22,201 nt of DNA from Herpomyces periplanetae (Eukaryota; Ascomycota; Laboulbeniomycetes; Herpomycetales; Herpomycetaceae), in assembly GCA_009733715.1 (NCBI GenBank), contig WMKJ01000163.1, positions 1 to 22,201 of the forward strand, in the 5' to 3' direction. Shown in pieces: positions 1 through 12,200 of this stretch. The translations under genes were made by a program, and so were the position numbers. The notes beneath the pieces were generated by a model that did no database searches, was not told the origin of the DNA, and saw nothing but the letters and a program-made list of their open reading frames with translations. Every line of letters starts with the position of its first letter. The first letter of the stretch is position 1.

Positions 1-1236
1 GAACCGTTCGGTGAACCAGTTGCAGCGGCGTTTGGCAAAAGTTCTGTATGAGTAACAGTGACGAATGATGTAAATCTGAGGGTAGTCGTAACCCCACTTA
101 AATCTTCCGCAGTTACTGGCCCAACAATGGAATGACTTGCAGAGCCGTCTTCCTGAGGAAAGACACTGACGTAAACCGTAGTAGCAATGGTATAAGGTTC
201 AACTATGGTAAACGTATACAGAGCAGGCGAGATCGTAGTGCTACTTGGAGACTCATCAATGGTAACACCGTTCGAAATGTACACAGTAGTTACCGACACT
301 GAAGGCTCCGCAGAAAATCCAGTATATGAAGCGGACGATATTGCGGTGTAAGCGTCAGACTCCGCAGATTGCCCTTCATAATCAGATGCCTCAGAGGAAC
401 TCGAACCTCCTTTGGCTGAAGGGGATTGCATAGGAAGTAAGGGAGACATAGTCTGAAGGGGATATGCTTTGGAAGACGACTCATACGCATCGGAAGAAGC
501 ATACTCAGTCGAGGAAGCCCCCGCAACTGCGGGATCTGTGGGCGCATGAGCAGGTGACGAAGACGCCGAATTGACCTCTGCACCGGCCGTGGGTTCGAGA
601 TCAGAGTCAAGGGTAGACGACACATCATCAGCGGTAGCAGAGGCTGTGAAATCTTCGTCAGGCACACCTGTTGACTCAGCCTGTACGTCGGACGTCGCGC
701 TCACATCCGAAGTCTCTTCCGCATCCAACGAACTTGATGTAACACTTGCGGCGGCTGACAAATTACTGGTCTCAGCTGCCGAAAAATCGGCAGTCTCTTC
801 AGGGTCACTGACTTCAATAGCCTCCGTGGAAGCCGCAGATAACGTGCTGGTCAAGGTCGCGGATACGCCAAGCGAAGCCTCATCGGCTGACACACTTTCC
901 GAGACGGTGGCTGCATCATCCTCCTTCGCAGCTGCTGAAGGGGACTCGGATGATACCGATATAGATTTGGACGCTGCAGAAGGAACTAAAACGTATGTTA
1001 ACAGCTAATACCAAAAATTAAAAACTCCATTGGCAGCATTCACGAAGATTGAAAAGCAAATATTAACATACCGGAACTGCTGGTAGCTGGTCGAAAGACG
1101 GGCCCTATAAATGATGAGTTAGCAATTGGAGGGTAAGATGTAGAGTCAGAGACATACTAAGATCATTGACAGGCTTAGAGGCACTGTTACCGATCAGGGA
1201 TGCAGCGGTGATGGCAAAAAGGAGAGAGAACCGCAT
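1..1236 (-). CDS. Ser/Ala/Thr-rich secreted cell-wall-type protein, partial, three exons
   Basis: Exons read leftward: 1236-1158, 1104-1072 and 985-1. The third runs off the window, so the C-terminus is missing. Intron 1 (1157-1105, 53 bp) starts GTATGT, has CTAAC and ends TTATAG. Intron 2 (1071-986, 86 bp) starts GTATGT, has TTAAC and ends TTTTAG. Joined this way the frame stays open for 365 codons. The ATG opens a clear signal peptide (MRFSLLFAITAASLIGNSA). A long stretch dominated by Ser, Ala, Thr, Glu and Asp follows, with few aromatics and no recognisable catalytic domain. Towards the cut end it changes to Thr/Val-rich segments such as VTTVYIS, TIATTVYVS and FVTVTHTEL, which are common in fungal mucin-like wall proteins. 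I infer an O-glycosylated wall or secreted protein, possibly GPI-anchored; the end that would show this is outside the window. Family unknown. Confidence 0.8.
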
Positions 1237-4200
1237 TTTAACGACTTCAATTGATAAAGAGGGGATATATGACGGTAAATTTATTGAAGATGAATGATAG
1301 TGACGACACGGAGGGAGGCTTGGGGAAAAGGCGGGGAGAACCAGAGAAGTGAGAGTATGAGGCCACGAATGAGGGAAAGTCAGATAGCTAAAAAGTTGGG
1401 GAGTCGGCGGGAGTGGCAGTAAGGTGAGGTATGGAGTGTAGGAGAAATGTGGAGGATGTGAAAAAGGACGTGGAGATAAAAAATGGGGGGACGGGGTACG
1501 AGAGGCGATTTAATAGAATTTTCAATATGAGGAGAAAGACGAAATTTGGGGAAGGGAATGAAACGGGCAAGAGCGACGTGAAAACGCGAAGTGGAATGAC
1601 CCAAAAGATAAAATGACGTTAGTGAATCGCACCTTCCGCGAGTAATTTTAGTTAAATTGAACGTTGAGAATAGAGCGTAAATTGGGAAAACAATTGAGGA
1701 AAGAGCGATTGAAAATCGATATTCTACGAAAGTAGATTCCGTGAGAGGAGAATGAGGGAAGAGGAATGAAGTAGTTGGGAATAGTTTGCCATAAATATCT
1801 CGTCTGAAAGTGAGAAAGAGTAATTTAAGGTTAAATTGAATTGTTGAGAAAAAGAAAGGTTAGCGGAAAAAAAGTGCAAAGACGAGTATGGCGCAAAGTA
1901 GCAATGAAGGGTGAGAACTATGCGGGCTTTGTCAAACGGGCATTTTCCTTAATAAGGTTGTAATGGGGGGATTGATGAGAAACGATGCCTTGTTATCGAA
2001 ACAAAATGGGAGGAAAGGAAAGGAGGCGACGCGACGAAATTGATTTGCTGTTCGTGCCAATTCAAAAGCAGCAAGATAATTTATTACACACAAGGCTTGC
2101 AGTAAGTGGTAGGACAGGCCAACTTGCAAACACTATTGTGAGCGGGAGGAAAGGACGTAACAAACCAGGAAGGTACGTCGGGGAAAACAATGGGAAATAT
2201 TTGGAGCGGGAAGGAAGCGGCACGGTAGGAGTACGGGGAGTCCAGAAGTGATGTCCAAAAAGGTATATGGGCGTCCGATCATTAGGTGGATAGGTATTGG
2301 GAAGATGAGGTAAATTGAACGAGTTATTGTTTAAATGGGTGAATTAGGAAAGTGTGAAAAACCAAATATTTACCAGCGGATAAGATTAACGGTGAATCGA
2401 GGGAATTGGGATGGACATGTAATTTTCGATTCTTAGAAAATGTGTGAAATATATATTTGAGTCAATTGTTGAAAATTGAATTATCAATATAGTGATTAGG
2501 AAAGAGACCGAATCCAGAAAGGGTCTGGTGAAAGTAAGGAAGGTGAGAGGCAGTGAGGTGGCAGTTGAATGAGAATATTCAATAATGGCGGGTGCAGCAA
2601 CAATTGTGGAAGACGGATAAAGGTGTTAGGAAATAGAAAGAGCGGAGATGAGTCACGGATGAATATCCGGAAAATTTAGAAAAGCAGTTGGTAGTACGAA
2701 GGCGTTTCAAGCGGGAAATTTCAGTAAAGTTGATTGCGATTCTGGCAAAGTGAGCAGTAGCTTGCCGGGGATGATTTGGCGTTTAATTATAAAAATGCTC
2801 ACGATTGGGGGATTGTAAACAGAGAAGAAACCCAAGATAAGTAATAGTGTGTGAAGTAGCATGGGGAGTGATCACAAGTTGAGGTCGGACGGCAAAAGGG
2901 TAGGTACTAGCATTGCATTAGCGTGATATGGCTCAGACGCATAGCGATGACTTTGTTGGATAGAAGGCACTATCGTGTAAAATTGGTGTGACGGGTAGGT
3001 CAAAGATTTTGTGAGGTAACAGACGTATGAATCGGACGGGAGAGATGTTAGGATTAGTGGAATGGGAGTATGCGGTTAATATTTAGTGTTGGGAAGAAAA
3101 CTAAAAAGGCATTATGCGATTAAGGGAAAGATGGTAGAAGATTTGTAGTAAACTAGAAGCTATAAAGTGGTTAGATTGGGGAAGCCTCATAGCATACAGA
3201 AGCGGTGTGAGAGTGAGATTAAAAGATAATGGGGAAAGGTAGGATAAGGAAAGGAAATATATTTGTGAGTTAGTAAAATGAGGGATGGGAGACGTGGAGG
3301 TCAAGGCTGAGAGGAAAATGAGGTATAGAGTGTGTAAAGAATGACAGAAAGTTGAATTGGGAGGAGATGAACATGAGCAATGAAGAGTTTTGGGGTATGG
3401 AAAGCAATAGGATGTCTAGGTAAGCAAAAAAAGTATAAAATTGATAGATGCGAGATTAATTTTAAGTTGACGAATCAACGAAATTGCCCCTGGTTGATAG
3501 AGGCATGCAAGACGAGTGTAATTCAGGTAATAATGATTGAATGGCTAGCTAGTAAGGGGTTACGACGTAGATGGTATGAAAGCTACTGTAGTAGATCAAG
3601 GGATAGTAAAGGTAAATGCGAGGAAATAAATGGGGAGAATGAAGAAATGAGGAATTAAGTAATGTTTAGCTTGAATACAGGTTTAAGAAGATGCAAGAAG
3701 TAGAATAAGAATTAAATAGAAGTCAAGGCAGTTTACGTGATTAAATTATCTACAACATTAGAGTGATGGTGATAAAGTTAAATTCGAGGTCCTGATGGAT
3801 AGCAGAAAGGCACCACGGAATGACACAGGACAGGTGGGAGATACACCTGACTTGCAAGGTAATGGGAAACGATAAATCTGAAAAGTTTGGAGTGTTTAGA
3901 AATAGGATAAATGGAAGGGAAAAATTTAAAATCCCAAATGAATTATAAGGAGCCGAAGCAAAGACGGGCAGGAGGGAGATGAGAGTAGGGTGACTTTAGA
4001 GGGAAGGGATGAGGGGAGAGGAAGGAAAGGGGAGATTTGGAAGGCCAAGAAGCAATTGGGATATGCCAAAGTAAAGCATGGGAAGAAGGATTAAGGTAGG
4101 AATTCCCTAACATATTCCATCCCATGTGAGTCGAGAAATGATTTAGTAGAGTAGGCAAAAGGCAACCTGGGGGGGTATTCAAACTAGCAAATTGGTTGGT

Positions 4201-4790
4201 GATAAATGTAGCAGGGTTCTGTGCAGATTGAAGATTTGACGGATATGCGTACGGGTACGGGAATGAATAATAAGAGGTGTGTTTGAAAAAAATTTATACA
4301 CAAACTAGGCATGTTTGACGGAAAAATTAAAACAAGACATTTCACATATAAGTTAAACATGACGCATCCGTCGGATTGATTGAAAGAGAAATATAAAAGC
4401 AATCTCGAGCAATGAGATGGGCTCAGCGAATTTTCAGTGTATACAATGCAGTCATGACAAATAAACTGGGATGGGGGATGAGGGAAGGATAGTTTAACGG
4501 GCCGCGAGAACAAAAGCGGTAGGGAGCAATTGAAAATGGATGTGGGATCGGGACGAGGATAAAAACAGGGGCTACGGGAGCGGGTGCGGAATCGAGAGAA
4601 GCTTACAATGATAGGTTCGATTACACGACATTTAGCTAGTTTCCAATGTGGTATGGATGCAATGAAGAGGAATTAACGGTTAAAAATACAGAGCTTTCGT
4701 TAAATCGAACGCAGGTCCGGTTTAGAAGGTGGAAGAGGGGCGTTAAGTGTACGTTTTAAGTTAGATAAGATCTCATAAAATACTACTTAC
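1237..4790. other. Gene-free, purine-rich left arm of the long intergenic region
   Basis: No supported gene. The + strand is strongly purine-rich: 41 of 60 bases at 1261-1320, 46 of 60 at 3241-3300 and 50 of 60 at 3961-4020. The coding strand of the gene at 1-1236 is therefore CT-rich for more than 3 kb upstream of its ATG. Open frames here are short, have skewed amino-acid content and mostly lack an ATG, as expected from the base bias. A TATAT-like stretch lies at about 1264-1270, very close to the start at 1236. No repeats, transposon ends or RNA genes were seen. Confidence 0.6.
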
Positions 4791-5131
4791 CAGGAGAGCG
4801 GCATACCCAATATCGAGAATTGTACAATGTTCCGAGGTAAGAGGGGGGCAGAAAGGGGAGAAGGAAAAAGGGATCAGGAAGAAATGCAACTGCTTGTCCA
4901 ATTTATCCAAAGATGTGCAAGTATTTAGGCTAGCGAAAAAGCCAGCCAAAGTTGGCATTTCAAAAATTCAGAAACAATTCCAAGATTCCTTCGCTTAACG
5001 TTCACAACACCAGGTGGATGGCGATCACTGAATACTTACCTCGCGTACACAGCTCTACCCATTATAATCGTGAAAATTAGTCCTTCAGCAATTGGGGTGG
5101 CAAATGATTTACTGTCATGATAAAATTTCAT
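4773..5131 (-). other. Weak candidate small spliced ORF or leader exons
   Basis: On the minus strand an ATG at 5131 opens 30 codons (MKFYHDSKSFATPIAEG...) and runs directly into the strong donor AG|GTAAGT at 5039. The nearest acceptor keeping the frame is CGCTAG at 4930, giving a 110-bp intron. The next exon stays open to CTG|GTAAGT at 4790, or reads through to TGA at 4773 for a product of 83 residues. The peptide matches no family I recognise, and the second exon is CT-biased. This may be a real small gene, spliced leader exons of the downstream wall-protein gene, or chance. It is listed because two consensus donors sit in one compatible frame. Confidence 0.2.
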
Positions 5132-8100
5132 AGCTCAAGAATGATCAATCATGCTAATTGCGCTCTCCTTTGTTGATCAAATACATTCATAACCTATCTT
5201 TTGTGATTCGAGACGCAGGAGACGAAGCACTCAGGGGAAAGCAGATGGATGATCCTTCAAATTATGACCGAGAAATTCATATTAGTATGACGCCCACACC
5301 TGCATCGTATATCCTACAGACGTTATTTATTCCGCCATTTAACTTTGTGTATATTGAGCTAATTTGGTGAACATAATTGGCGCAAATTAACAAAATTTTC
5401 TCGCTCCTTACGTGAATGAGATGATGAATTTCGTCATAAATTTAGGTGTTGTTGCTGCCGCTGCTGGTAGTACTTTTTCCTCATTAATTTGATTGTATGT
5501 TGTATCACGCCTAACTTTTCTCAACAAATTTATATTGGAAAGATCAACATGTCATACTTTAAATGAGCAGTTATTAAATCGTCTTGTCTATTCATTGATC
5601 GTCCGAGACTATTCACAATCCTCATCGCACAAATCCATTGTATTTGCCGTTCATTGGTCACTCTATTGAATCTTAATTGCGCTATTTATAGAAAAGGGCG
5701 AGCACCCCCATCATTGATCGTACTAAACAAATCAGTTCTTTATTCATATTTAATGTAATTTATGGGAAAGTAGTTTAGAGTTGGATTTTAAGGATTTTGT
5801 TTGAATGATGGCTATTTATGGAAAGATAATAAAAATTTCCTGTTTCTGACTTGGCTATCCGTATCATTGACGTGAATTAAATCTATTGATTAAACTAGCC
5901 GTTCAGTACTTTGACTTCACTTACCACAAAACGAACTCTCTCGACGAAGCAATCCTCAACACTATTTAAAATGAACTAATATTTATATTAATTCACATTT
6001 ATTGTTGACGGCGTTATCATTCTCAACTTGCCTCATCCCCATCGTACTTAACACACGTTGAAATGCTTCCTTCCATTCTCGTACAGGCATGTTCGGTGAC
6101 GTTCTATTAGTGACATTTCTCTACAGTGGATCTCGGTAGAAAGTGATTATACAAAATCCGGAAGTATTTGCGTATAAGTCCATTATTTTTGCCTTGAAAA
6201 TTTCCGCTATGGTAGTGTTGCGCGTGTGTGTATCGAAAGTAGCATATAATAAATCGTAGACTACCGGTATTCGACGGTTCAATGTTAGTGTGCACTCTCC
6301 TTTGGAGGAGTGCGCCGTACTGTGAATGTGTGAGTTCAATAGGTTAGTGCAGATCGTTTGTGAGCATTACACGATAGTGTTTGCCCGGAAACTTTTATGT
6401 TTTGATGGTTTAGTAATGGGGCGCCGAAACATTAAATTGGTGCTGAATTTAACGTGTTTCATGCACACGTAAGGTAGTTAATTAAGTAAAGTGGGTAATA
6501 TACACCATTGGACTGAGATAATTGATTAAATGCTAAGAGTTACCAAAGCGTCGTCGTTCGTCGACCAAAGTTTTGCTGAATCTTTTAGATTACATAGTGA
6601 TGGGTCAACGTAACTTTTTACAGGGCCAGGCAACAATTTATTGGAGTATTAAAAGGGCTCCATGTAACAACTCATGAAACAAATTGTGCAGATAGAACCG
6701 AACGATTGCGTACCGAGGTAAAGTAGCAGTAAATTAATTTGGTCTAGACTGTTCTTAAACTACGAATTCGTATGTTATCAAGCACGTGTGCGTGTTAATG
6801 TATGTGAGGTGTGCGAAGAACAGGTCATCTGGGGAGGGCCACGCAAGGGAAATTTTTCATCGCAACGGTTCAAAATTTGTACACGTGTGTGCAAAAAACT
6901 AAAACGTAGTTTATGATCTGAAATTTGCCGCTTTAGGATGCGAACTTACAATGGAGCCAAGTCGGATTCCGCGACCCACCGGTAGTAAACAAAGGAGGGC
7001 AGGCCCAGCACACGATGGACGGGTTTGGCAAATATCAATTCCCAACGCCTGATAACTTTGATGAAGAAATCATGTGGGATCCAAACAAAGGACTTTTAAC
7101 CGAGATACATTCGGAAGGAGGACTATGAGTCGAGCGGATAGCGAAGGATTTTAGGTGGATACAAGCTGGATCGGGGAATTTTTTTTGCACTAAATTTAGC
7201 TTGTAATTTACGTCAGTGTGGATGAGGTAATAATGCATATAGTGAATAAATGGATATCCAAACCTTAAGGTGTTTTGATTATTTATTCCGATTGTCATTA
7301 ATTTCCATAGGTAGTGCTTTAGATATAGTGTGTACATCAAAGCATAATATTGGGCTTGAAAATTGATGCTAATAATAAGACAGAAGGTGGAGCGATGTTG
7401 TTTAGTTTTACTGAGTATAGGGTAATCGTAGCAAATCGTAGCTACATATCCAGCCGAGTCGGTTGAGTTAAGGGCGCAATTGTAATACTGGAAAATAAAT
7501 TGGTGGAGATACAAAAGGAGTACGTGATGATAACGTAGGGTATTGATATTTGGAAGTTAACTTGGTTTAAAGAATGATAATTGTGGGTGAGACACTGTGA
7601 TTGTAAAGGACATTTTAACTGAAGATTGGGTGTAACTGCAAATATATGCATGTTAAACGTGGAAATTAACGGCATAATAGATCGAATCATGGTTTTTTAT
7701 GATAAACTAATTTACTGGAGTTTACGTATGCGACGGGTAAATGCATGTTAGCCTGTCAATTGTGCAAATAGTAGAGTACCACCACCACTTCACATGTCAA
7801 TGAGGCTGACTTGACGATAATTGAAAGTTGATACGGCTAACAGTTAATGGATTACAACCGGACAAAACCCGAATTCAACAATGACTTTGTTGGTGGCTTA
7901 TATAACGCCTTGCTTTATTAATATATCAGAAAGCGGCGCAAGTTGTAGGGTAGAAAAGTATATAGGAATAATTTAATTATAATATCATAGGGTGACTTGA
8001 CAGCCTGTAAATCATTGTAGGCCATTCTTGTGTACGAGGAGTTGGAGGGAATACACGATAGTGCTGTGTCTACTCTTTTCTATTTTAAATCGACGTCAAT

Positions 8101-10200
8101 GTGAACAATGCTAGGTAAGGAAAAGTAGAACAAGTAACGACAACTAATCATACGCGAACATTTCGGGGGGTTGTAGCATACTTATTAAAGTGTCTTTCTC
8201 TTGAGTAATTTATATCAATGCTAATTTGAGCAGAATATTACTCAGAAAAGGTGGGAACACGCTGTGGATGAGCAGGGAAAAATCTTAATTATCCACCCGT
8301 CAAGGCTACCGTTAAGCTACCGACGTTTTCATCTCAAGTGAATTTTCCATTTGGTCATCATGTGATGTTGGATGCATATGTGAGTGGGCAAAGGTAAAGG
8401 GTGAGGTAAGTAATATGTTTAATGAGTGGGGTAGGGTCAGTAGATGGGAGTTTACGCCCAACGTGCAAAAAAAGTTGATTTAAAGGAGACAAGCATTCGT
8501 ATGATGCGGTAGGATAGAGCAGGCAAGGGTGAGGTAAGGTAAGGAAAGGGAAAGATAGTTTTAACCTTTTACACGATGAAAACATTTGGACAATTTTTGG
8601 TGGGCGGTGTAATGTTACGAACAATTTTACAGTAAATTGCTTTACTGATAATTCTCACATAATATTTGTGGCATTCATTACTTTGTAAATTTGTAACACG
8701 TTAGAACATGAAAGATTCGACATCTACGAGAGAATGTGTGAATGTGAATGGACAATTAGCCATTCATAAGCGAGATCGTGCCGTAATTTACCGTGTTACT
8801 GAATATTTAAGTGGTCAAGATGACGGATTTAACATGGTAGTTCCTCTACAGCATTCAGGTGCATATGAACTTTTGTCTAGCAATTTACGGGTATGAATAC
8901 GCGAATAGGTAAGTTTTGATACAACAGAAAAACATGAAATTCGCAGCACATTGATGTGTGTATACGTGAATATATAGATACCAACGGTAATATTTACCGG
9001 GATTACTCCAGTTAATAAAATTTATGACGATTACACAAGTGGGTTCGCCATTTACATTAATGGGTAACGCTAAATTCTTACAGGATTTCAACGGTGTGAT
9101 TTATAAGAATTCTCAAAGTTATTATGCATGATTACGGCTGTTACGAAGATGGCATTGCTTCAAAATGCTACTGTTATACGAGTGCATGCACACGAAGACG
9201 CAATATTTTCAGTACGTGTTAAGGCAAAATGGGACCTTGTGAGCGGGGAAGAAGGCAAGGTAGGCCTCTTATTAGTTGATGGTTAGCCATGGTAGTCGAG
9301 AAAATGTCACATTTTTCGAATATATTTCATTCGTTCAATTTGTCCCGAACCATCGTCGGGCCGATTCACATGTCTCTATTTGGTCGAGATCATAGTTATG
9401 TTCTTCCGTTTTATTACAAGTTACGTCATTATTTTACGCGATTTACAGCCGTGGAAGACGTGTGGATGCTTAGTTGGCTAAAAATCAATGTAATATTTAT
9501 CATTTGTGGATGTGGGTGCGCGCGCTCTCTCTTTCGGGGGAGAATGTTGAAGTTTTTTACTTTGAACGTTGTGTGCGTGCGTGCACGCGTGTTCGTGTGT
9601 AAGAATGAGTTGGTATCCTTCCCGGAAATCCTTCAATTATGCAAAGTGAAATACCGATTATCGTTACATATAATTGGAAACGTACTAAATGCACGGTGAA
9701 ATGTAAGCTCCACGATGACTTAGCGTGAATAGTTATTGCGCTAAACCCTCGTATTCTATTGAAGCATGAACTTTTACAATAAATACCACCTACCGCACGC
9801 GTACATACTTGAAACGCGTAAATCTCCAAGTAAAAGCCTTGACATGACGGCTCACCGGATATATACAATCACAATACACGCCATGAAATGTCTTGTCTAT
9901 TACACCGCGTTTCACATTAGCCAGACAATTAATCCAATTATGTTATATCACCAGTCTACGCTAAGGGAAATCGAGACTCCTGACACACGAAGGGTGCTGC
10001 TGTGTAGTGCGTAGCGTGTACATGTATGTTCACTTGTACGCAATACCATGTCGAAATAGTTTGCTGAAACCGACTTTACTGTATTGTACCCTGTGTTAAC
10101 AGGTCCTTGCCTACACCAGATTCTATACTCTGCTTGTATGTCAAACTCGGCTATTTTTTCACTAGGAAGCCGTGTTTGCTCTACAGCAAACGTGTTACCC
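5132..10200. other. Gene-free centre of the long intergenic region
   Basis: About 5 kb of mostly AT-rich sequence with no gene I can support. Open frames at 7035-7514 (minus), 8708-8896 (plus) and 9289-9699 (plus) resemble no known protein and are treated under rejections. Two CACGTG E-box-type hexamers lie about 100 bp apart at 6783-6788 and 6882-6887. A TG-rich tract lies at 9570-9600. No tRNA, transposon terminal repeats or long tandem repeats were seen. Confidence 0.55.
9570..9600. repeat. TG/CG alternating purine-pyrimidine tract
   Basis: This is a short low-complexity stretch made of TGTG, TGCG and CACGCG steps, almost all alternating purine and pyrimidine. A GCGCGC run followed by CTCTCT lies about 50 bp upstream (around 9516-9530). 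Such tracts can adopt Z-DNA under torsional stress; nothing here shows that this one does. Confidence 0.7.
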
Positions 10201-11760
10201 ATAAAATTTTACCACCCTTAATACTTCTTTGACCATTGTTTGCAGATTTCCCGCGTTTCAAATCTTCCTATTACCTTACCGCACCATCTCATTCCTTAAC
10301 CGGTTCACCCACTTTTCAACACTAGTTTACACATATCAAACACTATCGTCGGCCATTGCCTATCATAACCATTTTGTGTTACCAATGTCAGTTGGATCTT
10401 TTTGTTCATATGTAACTCATTTTCTCACTCGACAGATCAGCCCATTGACCGATCACTCCACTATTCTAATACTTGCCTACATCCATGATCTTCCGCTAAT
10501 TCGTCATTTTATATCCATTCATCCATCCATCGATAAGAGTGCCTCACCATTTTCACCGATTAGTAAACAGAATTTGTTTTCACTTATGTGTCACTTTGTT
10601 ATTTGAATCCATTTTCCAATTTTCTCACTACCTTGGCTCCACCCATCTAACTTTAACTACTTTCATGGTTTCTTTGTTCATATTTGCAACTATCAATTAA
10701 TTTCTTGTTTTCCGTCAGCTGGGCTATGCCTACCGATATTTCCATCTCATACCTGCTTGATCCATCGTGTACTTATACAGTCCACATCCTGCTCATCCCC
10801 GTACTTGTAATTTGTCGTAGGTACGTCAGTTAGAGTAGCTTCAACTGCCAATGAGTAACAATATAGTAGCCCTGTATTTACTTATAGCGCCTGTCGTGGA
10901 GTTTAATTTGTGTGGATTCACTTACCTACTTACCTTTCTGCTGGCTAATATAATTTCCCTGTAGGCACGTTTCCGACCGTATTGCAGTTAATTAAAATAC
11001 TTAGCTGCTACTTTCTTAGTACATATACCTTTTGTAGGCTATGTATCTGTAAATTTCACAGCCCCAGGCTCCGAACCGTTGCCGTTGTTTCTTTGTTTTG
11101 TACTAGTCACGGCACTTCATATAGTCTTTACTTCAATCTTATATAAAAGGGTGAATAGATAAGTGTACGTATACTTTTATGCATAAATAAACGAGTGGAA
11201 TAAAACTAAGCATCCTGTATACCCGGTTGTATACTGTCGATAAACGACTTGTAGTTTTTAATGCTAAACAAACGGCATAACTTACCAAAATCCTTTCGTT
11301 CAATGAAATTGCCACATAAATGGCCATTTCTTTTTCCGGATTTCCCTGGTAGCTTAGCTTATTCAATCTCGCCCGTATACTCCATTACTTTGCAATAAGT
11401 TTTTGAGCTTACTCTAAGCTCGCTTATAATGCATGTCAGTCATCAGGCTACACTTAAGCACAATATTACCTTTTGAGCAAGCCATCCCTATTCCTTGTTT
11501 CACAATCGACCCAGTCGCACTATACCAATTAGTCTTTTTAACAAAGGCGCCATAGTGTTCTAGTACATGATCAACGTATACGCACACGTAAATACATACA
11601 CGAACCAAACTTTTCAAATAAAATTATTCGGGTAACTTGCTAAAACTTTGATTTGCTTGCTTTTATTAAATAAATTACCTTTAATAGTCCATTATTTTAC
11701 TACCACACAATAGAGACAATCGGTGCCTTAGTTAAGCAACCTACTAGTCCACTAGATGAG

Positions 11761-11808
11761 GTGCACGCGTGTGCGTGTGCGTGTGCGTGTGCGTATGCGT
11801 ATGCGTAT
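11761..11808. repeat. (GTGTGC)n grading into (GTATGC)n microsatellite
   Basis: A tandem hexamer tract. GTGTGC-type units change into three GTATGC-type units at the right end, and almost every step alternates purine and pyrimidine. It is the inverse type of the CA-rich tract about 270 bp to the right. Confidence 0.8.
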
Positions 11809-12070
11809 TATAACGGCGAACGGTCAACCCACCGTCCCGTTCCCTCATCAGCCACCACCGCCTCCGTTGCCTTATCCCCTCACATAGTTCGCATCACCAT
11901 TACAACCAGCCTGCATGTAGTATTAATGTTGATGATGATGAATATCGACTACTTTAATAGCTATAAATCGTTGAGTCGTTAGTTACAATTGCCTCCAGAC
12001 TCAACCAATCCTGTTGCCCGATTACGCCATAATCGCACTCATGGTATCTAACATTACATCGTGCTTCATG

Positions 12071-12127
12071 ACGCATGCACATACGCACACACGCACATAC
12101 GCGCACACACACACACACACACGCACC
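12071..12127. repeat. CA/CG-rich microsatellite
   Basis: A tract of GCAC, ATAC and GCGC units leads into a pure (CA) run at 12104-12122. It is complementary in type to the TG tract at 11761-11808, so the two could pair in a single strand. Confidence 0.85.
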
Positions 12128-12184
12128 AAACTGCACACGCATACATTCTCATTTTCTTACGCTCACGTAACAATGTGTACGTAT

Positions 12185-12200
12185 GCACGCACGCACGCAC
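12185..12200. repeat. (GCAC)4 tandem repeat
   Basis: Four perfect GCAC units about 60 bp right of the CA tract, probably part of the same low-complexity patch. Confidence 0.8.

Noticed and set aside
571-1008. Plus-strand Ser/Ala-rich open frame of 145 codons
   Set aside because: It starts with TTG and lies antisense to exon 3 of the minus-strand wall protein, which has a signal peptide and clean splice sites. Repetitive Ser/Ala codons keep the opposite strand open.
4545-4630. Possible tRNA, from GGTTCGATTAC resembling a B box
   Set aside because: No matching acceptor, D or anticodon stems could be found around it.
7035-7514. Minus-strand open frame of 159 codons
   Set aside because: It starts with TTG, shows Tyr/Ile/His-heavy random-looking composition and has no recognisable motif. 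The local scarcity of C on the + strand reduces minus-strand stops.
8708-8896. Plus-strand ATG open frame of 62 codons
   Set aside because: It has a balanced, rather protein-like composition, but an ORF of this length is expected by chance in 12 kb of AT-rich DNA. The nearby GTAAGT at 8909 lies after the stop.
9289-9699. Plus-strand ATG open frame of 136 codons
   Set aside because: It has no family resemblance and runs through the TG microsatellite, which supplies a Val/Cys/Arg-rich end. Long for chance, but unsupported.
10229-10606. Plus-strand open frame of 125 codons
   Set aside because: Its Ser/Leu/Phe/His/Ile-rich product is what CT-rich DNA yields. No motif was recognised.
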